Made by a program: the position numbers and the translations under genes
Notes under the pieces: model-generated
What the model saw: only the letters and a program-made list of their open reading frames with translations
What the model was told of the DNA's origin: nothing
Databases searched by the model: none
DNA from: Nymphaea colorata
Lineage: Eukaryota > Streptophyta > Magnoliopsida > Nymphaeales > Nymphaeaceae
DNA length: 64,000 nt
Assembly: GCF_008831285.2 (NCBI RefSeq)
Contig: NC_045148.1
Coordinates: 5,208,001 to 5,272,000, forward strand
Direction: 5' to 3'
Shown here: piece after piece, positions 49,601-60,980 of the stretch
Position numbering within the stretch: position 1 is the first letter of the stretch
Layout of the letters: each line of letters begins with the position of its first letter

Positions 49601-51127
49601 CCAAGGAAGCCAATGGGTCACCCACTACATCAGTAGGTAGTGGCCAGACATCCTAGTCATGAATGCACCATACCAAATGCAGAACAACAAACACCTAGTC
49701 TGCGATCGGCAAAAACCAATGGCTAATCCTGCAACAGGCTTATGACCATCACAACATTTAGTTAAATAACAGGCTGGTGAGGAAAATAGGAAAAATAAGC
49801 AACCAGTGTGTCACATTTTATGGAAAGAGAGACCATAACTAATACAAAGTCATGCACAATGGCCAATACCTATTCATTGAGGAGACCTACGATTGTTGCA
49901 AATTTGCAATATTTAGTCATACAACAGGCTTATCAAAACAAAAAAGATAATGACTTTTAAGTCTTTAAGCAATCATCATGACACATTTTCTGGAAAGAGA
50001 GATCAGAACATAACTAAATTGGAATTCAAAAATAGAGATGGTTCAAACTTCAAAATGGGGTCAAATACACTTTCCGTTAAAGAAATGCTTTGTGAAAGAA
50101 GGGACAGAAAGGAGAGCATACAGTAGGGGCCGAAGCTTGTGATATCTGATACTGCTGCTGAAAACTGAACTTCTTTGATTGAGTGACAGAAAACCTCCCA
50201 TGCAACTCTCTACCTTCCAGTAGCTTCAATGTCTTAATATAATTCCTATTGTATATTTCTCTTTCACAACTTAGCTGCAGAGGAAAAAGGAAGCATGGTT
50301 AGATAAGACGTAAATAAGTTTTATTGGAGCTCAGGTGAGAATCTTTCCCTCAATTTGGTAATCATTACAGAATCTGGTAGGCTTGCCTTGACATAATTGA
50401 AGTAAATAACCTCACCAACAACCGCAACTATAACATGACGCTAATCACTGTAGAATTTGGTAGACATGTATGAGTTAATTGAGTTAAACAAACTCGAAGC
50501 AGCTGTAGACGACAACCTGATGATAACTAATTTTAGGAAATATACACAAGCTTAAAAACTTAACATGTTAAACTTTTGTCATTCGGTGTCGAAGGCGTTC
50601 ATTTTTTAATAACTTAACAATCAAAAAGTTAAAAGTAAGTCGACTTGGTTCTTTTTATTACATATTACTGTAGATTAAGATCATTGCAAGGTGAAATAAA
50701 CTTATTTACAGTGCAATTTCAAAAATTGTCTAATCGAACTAGAAGAATGCTATTTCTTTCTCTATCTTCACAACTTTCATTATTAAGCCTTAAAAGTTCA
50801 ACTCCACATCTTTCACTAACTTTATCCTAAAGGGTAGAGATTAGGACTGGTACTACGGGAACAGGAGTAACAGAAAAGCGTTTACAGAAGACGTGGAAAC
50901 TAAGAACCACATAACCAAAATCTAAAGAATCACAGAAAAGTGCCACTGAAAACTCTAGTCTCCAGAGAGTAAGCGGGGCAAAACAGGAGAGCATTTTCAG
51001 AACTGAACCGCACCTCAGGTTGGTTAGAATGTGCCGGCGCAGCGGTCGACGGCGCTCCGCGAGCCTTCACCGGGAAGTATCGGTTCTTCACGGGATCGTA
51101 ATACAAACCAGGAAGATCTGAGACCAT
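42560..51127 (-). CDS. DCAF4: WD40 protein, DCAF4 (WDR21)-like
   Basis: Predicted substrate receptor of CUL4-DDB1 ubiquitin ligases. Twelve exons: 51014-51127, 50122-50274, 49196-49326, 48227-48342, 47792-48058, 45736-45836, 45145-45303, 44431-44486, 44293-44350, 42977-43097, 42774-42905, 42560-42672; total 1521 bases, 506 residues, phases consistent throughout. The N-terminus DLPGLYYDPVKNRYFPVK is the hallmark of plant DCAF4-type proteins. WD40-like stretches follow: NCTIWSADSNCDGTKAIIG, ALCGLRNGAIIVMDIRQRH (MDIR resembles the DDB1-binding WDxR motif), HYFLASSMDGS, and FFLAGGEDCCMRIWNIKTGE. The protein ends SLEGLFYIHGS. Introns 3 and 10 appear to use GC donors. Intron 5 (45837-47791) holds repeat DNA. 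The start was chosen because MVSDLPG matches the family; upstream in-frame ATGs exist. The family call is good; partners are inferred. Confidence 0.85.
42975..42976 (-). other. GC splice donor, DCAF4-like intron 10
   Basis: On the minus strand exon 10 ends TTGGCCG|GCAAGTA. The GC donor, with a full AAGT after it, keeps the frame, giving FFLAGGEDCCMRIW across the junction to the acceptor at 42906. The neighbouring GT (AA|GTACTC) would shift the frame. Confidence 0.75.
46270..46920. repeat. Duplicated AT-rich block in DCAF4-like intron 5
   Basis: Two diverged copies lie head to tail, about 46285-46640 and 46655-46920. Each starts near a CAATGAAGTTTTTCTTGGG / CAGTGAGGTTTTTCTGAG phrase, passes GGCTTCAAAAATATGGGAAAA / GGCTTGAAAAAAACTGGAAA, and ends in a TA run (46609-46639 and 46897-46918). 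The block lies wholly inside an intron and has no coding capacity. Confidence 0.6.
49194..49195 (-). other. Probable GC splice donor, DCAF4-like intron 3
   Basis: Exon 3 reads AACATGGCTGGTTCCATCAG|GCGAGG on the minus strand. Exon 4 begins at the strong acceptor TTTACAG at 48343 and needs a phase-2 donor. No GT in phase 2 exists near the end of exon 3, whereas CAG|GCGAGG fits. An unseen small exon is the alternative. Confidence 0.45.
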
Positions 51128-52679
51128 TAATTCATAAAGACAAGACATAAACGACAAACCAAATAGGAAAAACAATCAACAGGCTCATCTTTCCACCTTT
51201 TTTTGCTCATTTTAACCAGTAAAAAGAAGAAGAAGAAGAAGAAAGAATGAAAAGCAGAGGGGAAGGTCGAGCACCTCGCGGCATCGTCGGTTGGCCAATA
51301 AGAACGCCGGAGAGCACGCAGGAGAGAGTAGCCGGCAGCCGAGTCCTGCCCTTTCTTTTTTCGCACCGCCAAACCTTCCCCGTGGTGGGTTCCAGTTCAA
51401 CTCTTCAAGCCGGCGATGTCAAACGGTTCGGGTTCAGGTTTTCTGACAGACAGGAACTGAATTCGGTGATTGGGGGTGCGCATTTGATATCGAGTTTCTG
51501 TTGGAACTACGATCTTAATTTGTGGATAATAAGGCCGATTGATATCAGAACCAACACGTTCAAGTTCATAGGATAAAGAAACAATAATATCCAACTTAGA
51601 TTTAATTCAAACATTAGCTATCGAAGATATCTCAAATTCTCTTTCTTTTTCTTTATTTCCGGATTTAGGGTTGTTTCAAAACTTAGATGGAGTGTGGAAC
51701 ATTAGCTACAGTGTCGCATATTCACCTTCTACCGTTGAAAAAAGTTACCGCCTTCAAACATTAGAGCTGACCTAAAATGTTGATATGAATGAGATAAAAC
51801 TTACACCCAACAAACTAGAATTATCCAATTCACCTCGTTATCATCCTTTGTTAACCATAATAATAATAATAATAATAATGGCAACAATGGCCCCAAATTT
51901 TCACCTATAAGATTGTCTCTATACAACTTCACCCAATTAGAAAGAACCCTTAGCTAGCTGGCCAGAGGATAGCCGGGTTGAGTCCAGCTGGGTACGATGG
52001 TCGAGTTGGGATCACAAGTAATTGGTAAAAATATCCTTTCTAATGACCACCTAAGGTCTGTTTGGCATTAATGGGTCAGATTCACGAAATATGTCATTGT
52101 TATTAATTGTCCTCTTGGTATTCAGTCAAGTATCGACTCCTATAGGCTGTTTATAAAGCGAAGACATGGGTATAGCGCTGGTGAGCTTTCCCTTGGACCA
52201 CTGGTGGCAGTTATGATTTGCATGCATACACCTACAAGTACACCTACCTGTGTCACACATCATCATGAGCGTCGACATACAAGTGAGTCTCTCTCTCTCT
52301 TCTCTCTATCTCTCTCTGGCACCTCCTCCTCTCTCTTTCGCTCTCTGTCCAGCTCGGGGGTGTGGAGCGTGGGTTGTCCCTTGCCGGGGATTGGAGTCTT
52401 CCTCACCGGTGCCCAAGTTCCCCACCACCTTTCCGTCCTCTAGCTGAGGCATCAGTTGGGCGCTGGTTGAAAGAGCCTGGTCACCGCCCAAGTAAAGCTC
52501 CTTTCTCCCTTCGTCTCCTCCAGCTGTCTCTCCTCCACTCGCCCGTCTCTCCCGCCCGTCGCTCCCACCCGCCTGTCTCCTCACCTGTTCCCCCGCCTGC
52601 TCGGCCGTCTCTCCCACCCGCTCGTCTCCTCACCTCCCACCTGATCGCCTACTCACCTCCTATCTCATCTTCAATTGTT
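51128..52679. other. Upstream of the DCAF4-like gene
   Basis: The right-hand neighbourhood of 51128 should contain the leader and promoter of the minus-strand DCAF4-like gene; 51224-51243 is a GAA run. No TATA box stands out. From about 52280 to 52680 the DNA becomes CT- and GC-rich with low complexity up to the LINE; no protein domain is visible in it. Confidence 0.4.
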
Positions 52680-53529
52680 TGCTTAGCCCTGTTGATTCTT
52701 CCTCCCCTATCACTTCTGGTTCGTCTATATCTGTTTTTCGCTCGTTCGTTGAAGAGTTCGGTCTTTTTGACGTGCCTCTGAATAATGGTGAGTTTACTTG
52801 GTCCAACAATAGGAATCATCACATTCTCCGGAGGTTGGACCGTGTCTTTCTCTCGCCTGAGTTGTTCTCTACTTTTCCTTTGTCCTCCTTGGTTTTAGGA
52901 CTAAGGCACTTGTTTGATCATGCTCCGCTGCTCCTTTCCCTTCTTCGGGGTAGGGCTAGTACCGGGCGCGCAAGGTTCCGTTTTGAGCTTTGGTGGCTCT
53001 GTGATAAGTCCTTTGTGGCTGCCGTCCCTAAATGGTGGGCTCGCATCATCAATGGTAGGTGGGCTGCTTTTAGGCTCTCATGGAAATTACGCTCCATTAG
53101 GAAGAAGGTATTCGCCTGAAACGCATTTTCTGGAGTGGCAAATTTTCTGAGGTGGTCATTTGAGATGAGGAGATCTTGTCCATTCAGTCTTCTGACAATA
53201 TTTCTGCGGATCAGTCTTCCCGTCTCTTTTGTCTCCAGTGTCTTGCTCAGGAGTGGTGGAATAGGGAGTCCATCCATTGGCAGCAGCGTTTTTGGTTGGG
53301 TTGGCTTTCGAATGGAGACCAGAATTCTAGATTATTCCACTTGGCCGCCTCTCAAAAGCGCCGCCAGGCGTTGCTCTAGTCCATGGTTATCGTGCAAAGG
53401 GTTTTTCTTGGTGATGACATTCTCCCAGCTTTGACTGCTCATTTTCGAGATTTCTACTTTAAGCCTCTTCGCTTCACTGCCCCGTTGCTAGACTTTCACC
53501 TGTCCTCCATCTCCGTCTCGTGTGTGATC

Positions 53530-55588
53530 TCTCTTGAGCGGCCCTTTCTACACCAAGAGATCAAAAACGCTCTATGGGCCCTTTGCTCTCGTAAGGCGCC
53601 CAGCATTGATGGTTTCCCTATTGAATTTTGTCGCTCCTTTTGGGAGGCTTGTAGCGCTAATGTGTTTGCATTTTATGATGAATTTGCCTCCAACTCTGGC
53701 TTTCTTAAAAAATTTAATTGAGCCACCTGCGTCTTGGTGTCTAAGCGTCCTAACCCTACGGACGTCACCCTTTTTCGCCTGATCTCCATCTTAAGCACAC
53801 CTTATAAGATTATTGCTACGTTGCTTTCCTTATGGCTTGCGCCTGTTTTGTCTTCTATCATTAACCTCTTCCAGATTGCTTTCATCAAGGGTCGGCATTT
53901 GCATGATGCGGTTGTCCTCACCAATGAGGTTGTTCACTCCCTATACTGTCTGCGTCTTCCTTCCTTCATCCTTAAGTTGAACATCTCTAAGGCATTTGAT
54001 TCGGTTAGTTGGAAGTTCCTTTTTAACATCCTTGCCCGTCTTGCTTTTGGTCTGTCATGTATGCAGTGGATCCTTTCACTTGTTACTAGGGCCCAGCTTG
54101 CGGTTTCCTTCAATGGGTTGTGTGGTGATTTCTTTTGTCTCGGTCTTGGCTTTCGTCAAAGTTGTTTGTTATCGCATTTGCTTTTTAACTTGGTTGCCAA
54201 GTGTTTTTCTGCTTTATTTCATCACGCTGCGGTCGTTGGCTTCCCACACCGCATTCACTCTCCCACTTACAGACCTTCTCCACCCTTCAGTATGCTGACG
54301 ATTTTCTTTTGTTTGGCAATGCTTCTCGCCAACAGATTGTGATAACTTGGCTTATCCTTCGAGTTTTTTAGCTCATTTCGGGTCTTTCTATTAATTCATC
54401 TAAGTGTTACTTTTCCCTCATCCATGCAGATCCGGCCACGGTACTTCTTGTAGAAGCTTGCTTTGGGTATAAGGTTGTTGGCCTGCCTATGGACTATTTA
54501 GGTCTTCAGATTTCGTTGTCACCTCCTGCACTCTCCTTTTGGGATGGAGTGGAGCAAAAGCTTGTTGATCGCCTTCAGTGTTGGAAAGGAAAGCTGTTTT
54601 CTCTCCCAGGTCGTATTACTCTTGTTAAATATTGTCTTGCGACTGTCCCCCTCCATGCTCTGGCGATCTTTCAACCTCTTGTGGCTGTTCTGAATATGTT
54701 TGACAGAATCATTCGTAATTTCATCTGGATGGTGATCGGCCTTCGAATCGCCTTGCGTGCGGGGATATGGTTGCCTTTCCGCGCCTTCTTGGGGGTGCTG
54801 GGCTTACCAATCTTAGTCGGGCTTGTGAGTCTTCTCTGTGTTCTTGGTGGTGATGTCTGACAACTGAGCACTCTCCCATCACCCTATCCATTTGCTCCAA
54901 ATTTGACCTGTCTTCTCATAGTGTTTGGAATGGTTCGATCTCCCACACATCTCCCTCTCAATTTTGGTGTGACCTACTTTCCACCCTTCCTCTTTTCCTC
55001 CACCTTACTGACCTCCCATCGTTTGCACCCCCTTCCTGGCCTCTTTCACTTTCCCAAAGTTTCACTTTTTCTTCTTGCTACCTGGCTTCCTTTGGCTCTT
55101 CCGTGGCGTCGCTCCCACCCCGATCCCTTTGGTCCCTTGGCCCTTCTCCTCGTGCCATTGCTTTTGCATGGCTTCTTCTTGCTGGCCACATTAATACTTT
55201 TGACCACTTGCAGTGCTTTGGCATCAGTTTAGCTAACTAGTGTCCCCTTTGTCTTGCCGCGGCTGAGTCTCGGATCCACCTTTTTACCTCTTGTCCTTTC
55301 TTCTTTAGTGTTTTTGCCTCTGTCTGGCCTTCCCTTATTAGTAGTCTTCCAGACCCACCTTTCATTCATCTTCTTTTTCTCTTATGTTTTTCCCCTAACT
55401 TGGTTGTTTCTTGGGTTAGTGTTTGGAGGTTGTGGCTCATTTCAGTTTGGTGGCGCATTTGGGAGGAGCGCAACAACAGGGTCTTCAGGGGCACCTTCTC
55501 TTCGCCGGAGTGTGTGGCTCGTCTTGTGCAGGGAGATGTTCGTTTTGCCATTCGGTTGTGGCGTCGTCGTCCTTCTGCGGCTGGGTGA
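53530..55588 (+). pseudogene. LINE reverse transcriptase pseudogene
   Basis: Reverse transcriptase motifs are spread over several frames. AFIKGRHLHDAVVLTNEVVH and FILKLNISKAFDSVSWKFL lie at 53880-54020. The GxRQGDPLSPLLF motif is altered to GFRQSCLLSHLLF near 54160. The catalytic box survives as QYADDFLLFGN near 54290 but in another frame. Then YLGLQISLSPP and LQCWKGKLFSLPGRITLVKY follow (54489-54860), and the zinc-finger tail ends at a TGA at 55588. Frameshifts near 53720, 54280-54370 and 54860-55230 and the altered motif show that it cannot encode active enzyme. Confidence 0.8.
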
Positions 55589-55699
55589 TGGCGTTGTTCC
55601 GTCCTTCCACTCTCTTTCCACCCCTCTTATTTTGTTTTTTGTGAGTTGTATTGTATATTTTCTCTTTTGCTTCTATTTTATGGTTTGTTACTGTAACTA

Positions 55700-55747
55700 G
55701 GGGACTACCTGTCCCCAATTTTTGTATCTAGGGGACTTATTGTCCCC
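55700..55747 (+). other. Paired hairpins in the LINE 3' region
   Basis: GGGGAC-TACCT-GTCCCC at 55700-55716 and GGGGAC-TTATT-GTCCCC at 55731-55747 are perfect six-base-pair stems with five-base loops, 31 bases apart. Both are followed by AATTTT-like text. They lie 112 bases after the ORF2 stop. Some LINEs have 3' stem-loops recognised by their own reverse transcriptase; that role here is inference. Confidence 0.6.
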
Positions 55748-56101
55748 AAATTTTGATATACATTCCCATTTTATTAGCTCTCTCTCTGCGTTGTTAGTTG
55801 CCATGCTGGCCGCTCTACATGTAAGAAGAAAGGAGGGAAAGCATGGAGGTGGCTACAAAATAATGTTCTAGTTCTTCATGTCTCTCGGAAAGAAGATTAA
55901 GTGTCCCTTGGAAGTATTCTCATTCGCTGATTCATGTTGGCTTGATGATTGCAACATCTAATGTAGGAGCACACCGCTTGACAGGTTCACTGGACTAACG
56001 ATGGTCTGATCTTTCATTGCTCCCAATGCATGCATGCCTGCTTGAAGCCAATTTTGTAAGATGTTAACCAAACATCTGGCAAGCCAACACTACAGAAAAA
56101 G

Positions 56102-56707
56102 ATGGTTTCATGGAAGTGTGAAAAATACATCGGTGAAAGTTGACTTTTATCGATGTTCGGAGCTAAAGGTCGATAAGTATAAATTTCCACTGATGTTTGG
56201 AGGTGGACGTTAGTTAAAAGAAGTCTTAACTGATGCATGGAGCAATTGTGTCGTTGAAGTTTCACCTTTATTGATGCATTATAGTTTTCGAGTCGATTAA
56301 AGTTTTTGACATTGAAGATTATTGACATCCAGTTGAGTGCATCGGTAAAACATATATGTATTGATCTAATTTTACTGACATGTGACATTCTCTGCATCGT
56401 TGAAATGGTTTCATGGCCGTGTGAAAAATGCATCGGTGAAAGTTGACTTTTACCGACGATCTGAGCTAAAGGTCGATAAGTATAAATTTCCACCGATGTC
56501 TAGAGGTGGACGTCAGTTAAAAGAAGTCTTCACCGATGCATGGAGCGATTGTGTCGTTGAAGTTTCACCTTTATCGATGCACTATAGTTTTCGCATCGAT
56601 TAAAGTTTCTGACGTTGAACATTATTGACCTCCAGTTGAGTGCATCGGTAAAGCATATATGTATTGATCTAATTTTACTGACATGTGACATTCTCTGCAT
56701 TGTTGAA
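56102..56707. repeat. 303-bp direct repeat, two copies, in the CACTA left end
   Basis: 56102-56404 and 56405-56707 are tandem copies, each beginning ATGGTTTCATGG and ending near TTCTCTGCATCGTTGAA/TTCTCTGCATTGTTGAA. Both hold the same series of subterminal motifs (CATCGGTGAAAG, GGTCGATAAG, TGCATCGGTAAA). A few substitutions separate them. Confidence 0.9.
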
Positions 56708-56999
56708 ACATATTTCCATTCAGACATTTCCGACACGAGTATTGTGCATTGTTAAAACTTTACATTGATCGACATATTAACTAGGGATGTCACTAATGCC
56801 ATTTTCACCAACACACTCTAGATGTTAGTAATGTTTATTGTACAATATTACTGACGTTTTTAAGTAACACCTTTACCGACGTGTCTTACGCATCGGTAAA
56901 GGTAAGGGTGAACAAGAGCCAAGTTGAACTCAAGTTCATTTAGCTCGAGCTTGGCTCAACTATTGAAACCTTGGGGCTTGAGCTCAAGAATAGCTTGAT

Positions 57000-57490
57000 G
57001 GAAGCAGCTCGAGCTCGACTCAGCATTTACGTGTTGAGCGAACTCGACTCGATTAAGGCTCGACAAACTTTTTTGAATAGAATTGATTTTCATTGTTACA
57101 TGTTGAGCTCGAGCTCGACTCTATTAAGGCTCAATAAACTCGTTCAAATAGAATTAATATTCATCGTCACATGTCGAGCTTGAGCTCGACTCTATTAAGG
57201 CTCAATAATTCATTCGAATGGAATTAATATTCATCGTTATGTGTGGAGCTCGAGCTTGATTCGATTAAGACTCGACAAACTCGTAAAGTCGTTTCAATAT
57301 ATTGACTTGATTAAGTTCGACAAACTCGAATAAGGCTCGAGCTCGACTTGGTAGTTACGTATTGAGCTCAAACTCAACTCAATTATTTAAATGAGTCAAT
57401 TATGAACTTGAGCTCGACTCATTAAGCAAATGACTCGGCTCGAACTTGTTCACGAGCCAAGCTTTAATGAGTCGAGCTCGACTTGTTGTT
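57000..57490. repeat. 71-bp tandem repeat rich in GAGCTCGAGCTCGACTC
   Basis: ATTAAGG-type anchors (the last ATTAAGA) fall at 57052, 57123, 57194 and 57264, steps of 71, 71 and 70 bp. Units carry GAGCTCGAGCTCGACTC, which is itself nearly palindromic, and an AATTAATATTCATCG segment. Degenerate CTCGAGCTCGACT words continue to about 57485. The array lies inside the CACTA element. Confidence 0.8.
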
Positions 57491-58274
57491 CACCCCTAGG
57501 TAAAGGTTTCCCTAACTTATTACCTCCACCCAAAACCTTCTTCTCCTTCCTTCTTCTTCCATCTTTTCTTTTATCAATCTTTCTCCTACTGGCAATTTTT
57601 CAGTGACCACTTCTTCTTCATCGTGTTTTTGAATTGCTTGAAGTTATAACATGCTCGTAGGGTATATATCCAAATTTTTTCATCAAGATCTCACCATTTT
57701 CTGCTTAGGTCATGAATCTTTATAAACATATTTGTTGACTTTAATACCTTCAATTTGATATATTAATTGCATAAAATTTCCACACAATCATAAAGCCCTA
57801 ATTTTTTTAATTTTGGCCATCGCTAGATTCAAGTGGATTGTGGCTGGATTTGAGCGTCAAATTTGGATCATGTCTAATTCAAGTACACATATTTATTTAT
57901 AGAATATTAGTTTGATTGGTTTACATTTGAATGTTTTTTTGGATGTTTGAATATTTTCAATCTTTAGCCTTTTTAGTCACCCCAAGTGTTCGACAAATTG
58001 TTTAAACGATTGAAAAGTTATATTTTTCTTGAACTTGGGTTCTAGAGTCATTTAGGAATTATATAGCATGTTATATCGCCATATGGTGTAATAAATGTTT
58101 TGTTAATGATATTTATGTCACATATATGTTAAAGGTGTCACGTTTTGACATTGTTTGAAAGATGTAGGATTATCCAAATAAAACATTTAGGTACTTGTTT
58201 GAAAGTTTGCGTGATGAGGTTTGTAATGAGTATTCATTTGCATGAATTAGGAACCAAATGCTTGAAATTTAGTA
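57491..58274. other. CACTA interior, leader of the first transposase gene
   Basis: AT-rich, with no open frame of note, between the 71-bp array and the first transposase block. It may correspond to the element's promoter and untranslated leader. Confidence 0.4.
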
Positions 58275-59460
58275 TTGACAATTGGTTGTATAGGCTTATT
58301 AAAAATGGATAATCGAACTTGGATCATGAAAAGAACAGACAGTTTAGAATATATAACTTGTGTAAAGCAATTTTTTTACTATGCTATCACACATAATGTG
58401 ATGGTGAATGGAAGAATGAGATGTCCTTGTATAAGATGCATAATTTCCTCACTCAGGCTGCTAAAGATGTCATCGATCACATCATATGTAATAGTTTTAT
58501 ACAAACGTATCTTGTTGAGAATATCATGGGGAGAGAAGAAGTTCACATAAATGTGCATCAAAAATAGTTACAAAAAACATTCAAGGGTTGCTATCAAACG
58601 TGTTTTATGTACAACCGGATGCATCATCATCTAAGATGGCACATAGAACAAAAGATAGTCAGTTCAATAATGATTATGAAAGATTGATTAAAGATATTAA
58701 ACATGCACTTATATCAATTACTTATTTAAGTTGAAGAGATATGTACGCAATAAAAGTCAACCATAAGGGTTAATGTGCAATGGGCTATTTGGCAGATAAA
58801 TATATGACATTTTGTTCAACATATTGTTGAGGTAGAGAATCAAGAATAAATAGACCTCAAAGGAATGCCAAAGACGTCGGTAATAATCCAGAAGATGAAT
58901 CCAGTTTGGAGAGAGTGAGGCACCAATTAGGCATATCAGAGTTGGTAACCATGGACACACCACTAACTCGCCAACAAGTGTACACATACATATTATTTAA
59001 TCACAAGGCTGACATTACGTAAGAATATTTTGAACTTCACATCTATATGTTCATACAATATATTGTGATTTTATTACATCTATTTTTTGTGTTATAGGCT
59101 ACAGTTGAAGTTGATAAACAAACAATGCATGACGAATCAAAATGCCATACAACATCTCCATAAAATAAAGTTCTTAGATTGGTTTGAAAAACATGTACGA
59201 TTCACACATATTCTTGTAACTATATAGATTTAGATTTACATTATGTATAACATTTATATATCTATATGTATTGTTATAGATTAAAAAAACATGAACAAGG
59301 AAATCAACATATACTTGAAGATGTTGTTTGGTGGTCTCAATCCCAAATAGGAATGCATTCAAATATAAAGGGCCAATATCTAATGATTTAGATTTCATAC
59401 AAGTGTGATATAAATGCACAAAATTCATCAAATAGTCAAGCTGTCAACGAAGAAGATAAT
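58275..59460 (+). pseudogene. CACTA first transposase gene remnant
   Basis: At about 58300-58440 the frame reads MDNRTWIMKRTDSLEYITCV and then NGRMRCPCIRC, the transposase-associated N-terminal domain with its CPCxxC zinc motif. After a frameshift it continues LTQAAKDVIDHIICNSFIQT YLVENIMGREE in part (58445-58545). The large TNP2 catalytic core is missing. A block at about 59100-59200 (HLHKIKFLDWFEKHV) matches the HxxxFxxWF motif before the C-terminal DUF4216 domain, and 59290-59450 keeps traces of it (INAQNSSNSQAVNE for the QNSGV motif). Internal deletion and stops make it non-functional. Confidence 0.7.
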
Positions 59461-59879
59461 ATCCGTTGGGTTAGAGATTGTCCAAACAAGCAATATTGGT
59501 TAATAATTGGTATGATTATATATGTTATAACTTTGATTGTATAATTCCATTTTACGAATCCATTCATTTCTTGTTGTACACATTATTTTCTTATCGAAAT
59601 TTTATATTTTGTTTTGAAACTCATGTATATTTGTGTTGTTTATGTGGTACAAATAAATAGTACATATAGGAGAAGACATGTCATTCTTTTGACATATGAG
59701 ACTAACTCACATATAGATGAAAAATACGAGACCATGGAGATCTAAGATACAGGCAGTGAATAGCAGACAACAACAACTGATGCACATACTTCTAGTAATG
59801 AATATGAAAGAATTTAGAGTTCATTAGTCTATCACTCATATTATGATTCATATGTATAAACTTTAATCCATTTTCTTGA

Positions 59880-60980
59880 AGGCCTTTTACGTAGGGATAC
59901 ACGTGGCATTACTCAACCTTTGATGACTGCAAACTTAAGAGATGACTTAAAACACAAGATTAAGATGAACCTGTTAGGCCAACCTATTGAAAGAGAGACA
60001 CAATATTTGATGACATTCATCAGTACACAAGTGCATGATCCAATTGCCACAAATATATAGTTGCATGTACAAGCATATAATATTTTTCATACAAATTGTT
60101 TATGTTGAAGTATTATATTGACATCCACTTTCATATATGGAAACATGACAAATATGAATTCTCAGAAGAAGAAAGAACACCTCTACATATGTGGGTTATG
60201 CAAGAATATGCATGACTATACAGGTATTGGAGGCATGAGTATAGGAAATTATTCAGAGAACCTGTAGGTCCTCAATTTGATACCACAGTAGCAAAATTTA
60301 TAAGCACGTACAACTTCCCACAAGATCATTGAGAGTCTATTACCAACTATTTTGTTGAAGATAAGTCGAAGGTATGTATACCACATTCTTATATATATAT
60401 TAAGTTTGTAATATAAAAAAAACATTACATAGAAATATGAATATGCATTTCTTATATTAAGTTGTTTTCATGTTTCAAAAAATCAAGGGAAAAAATGCAT
60501 AGGTGCATGCTGAACAGAAGTACGTGCATGCAACTGACGCACAAAATTTTGCACGTTTCATGAAAAAATACATGTTATCTTTTTTTAAGTTAATATGTAA
60601 CTACACATATTAGTTGATATGAGCAGCCTTCACGTGTTGAGCAGTACATTGCTACTAGGACTAGTAAGAACCCGAACTACTCCAACCCTAAAACCAATCA
60701 TGCAATATACACTGGAATGTAATGATGTCTACTCTAGGGTGATGGGACAAGAGAGACATGATAAAGTACAGATGATGGAGTTTGGTGTTAGTCCTTCTCA
60801 GTTTGGATCATCCTCTAAATCGAGCAAAATATGTACTCTGCGGGAAGAAAATGCATTACTGAAAGATAAAGTTTCTTCACTTGAGTCTCAGTTTCTTCAA
60901 TTTCAAGCTCAAGTTACTCAATTTATGGCACAACAACAGGGTGATACAAACCTAGGTTACGTGACATTTTATTTGTTGTA
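59880..60980 (+). pseudogene. CACTA second gene remnant (Ptta/En-Spm type)
   Basis: The frame at 59880-60060 reads TRGITQPLMTANLRDDLKHK, then MNLLGQPIERETQYLMTFIS, the conserved front of plant Ptta/En-Spm proteins, and then stops. Further traces at 60220-60330 (HEYRKLFREPVGPQFDTTVA) lead to a clear last part at 60619-60980: NDVYSRVMGQERHDKVQMME, FGVSPSQFG, then a heptad-like coiled coil (LREENALLKDKVSSLESQFL). It shares LLGQxIxRE and TFIxT with the fragment at 13177, showing one family. Several stops break it. Confidence 0.75.

Larger units (their letters stand above)
52680..55770 (+). mobile_element. LINE (L1-type non-LTR retrotransposon), 5'-truncated and dead
   Basis: Parts of a plant L1-type ORF2 appear in order on the plus strand. 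The endonuclease C-terminus is at 52700-52900 (EFGLFDVPLNNGEFTWSNN, then RRLDRVFLSPE). Reverse transcriptase runs from about 53530 (RKAPSIDGFPIEFCRSFWE) to 54840, and the zinc-finger zf-RVT region is at 55233-55588 (CPLCLAAAESRIHLFTSCP, then VWWRIWEERNNRVFRG). ORF1 and the endonuclease N-terminus are missing. The 3' untranslated part carries two short hairpins. It is much more GC-rich than its surroundings, suggesting a later insertion. No target duplication was identified. Confidence 0.85.

Noticed and set aside
55366-55718. Minus-strand open frames over the LINE tail
   Set aside because: Antisense shadows of the zf-RVT region and 3' tail of the LINE.
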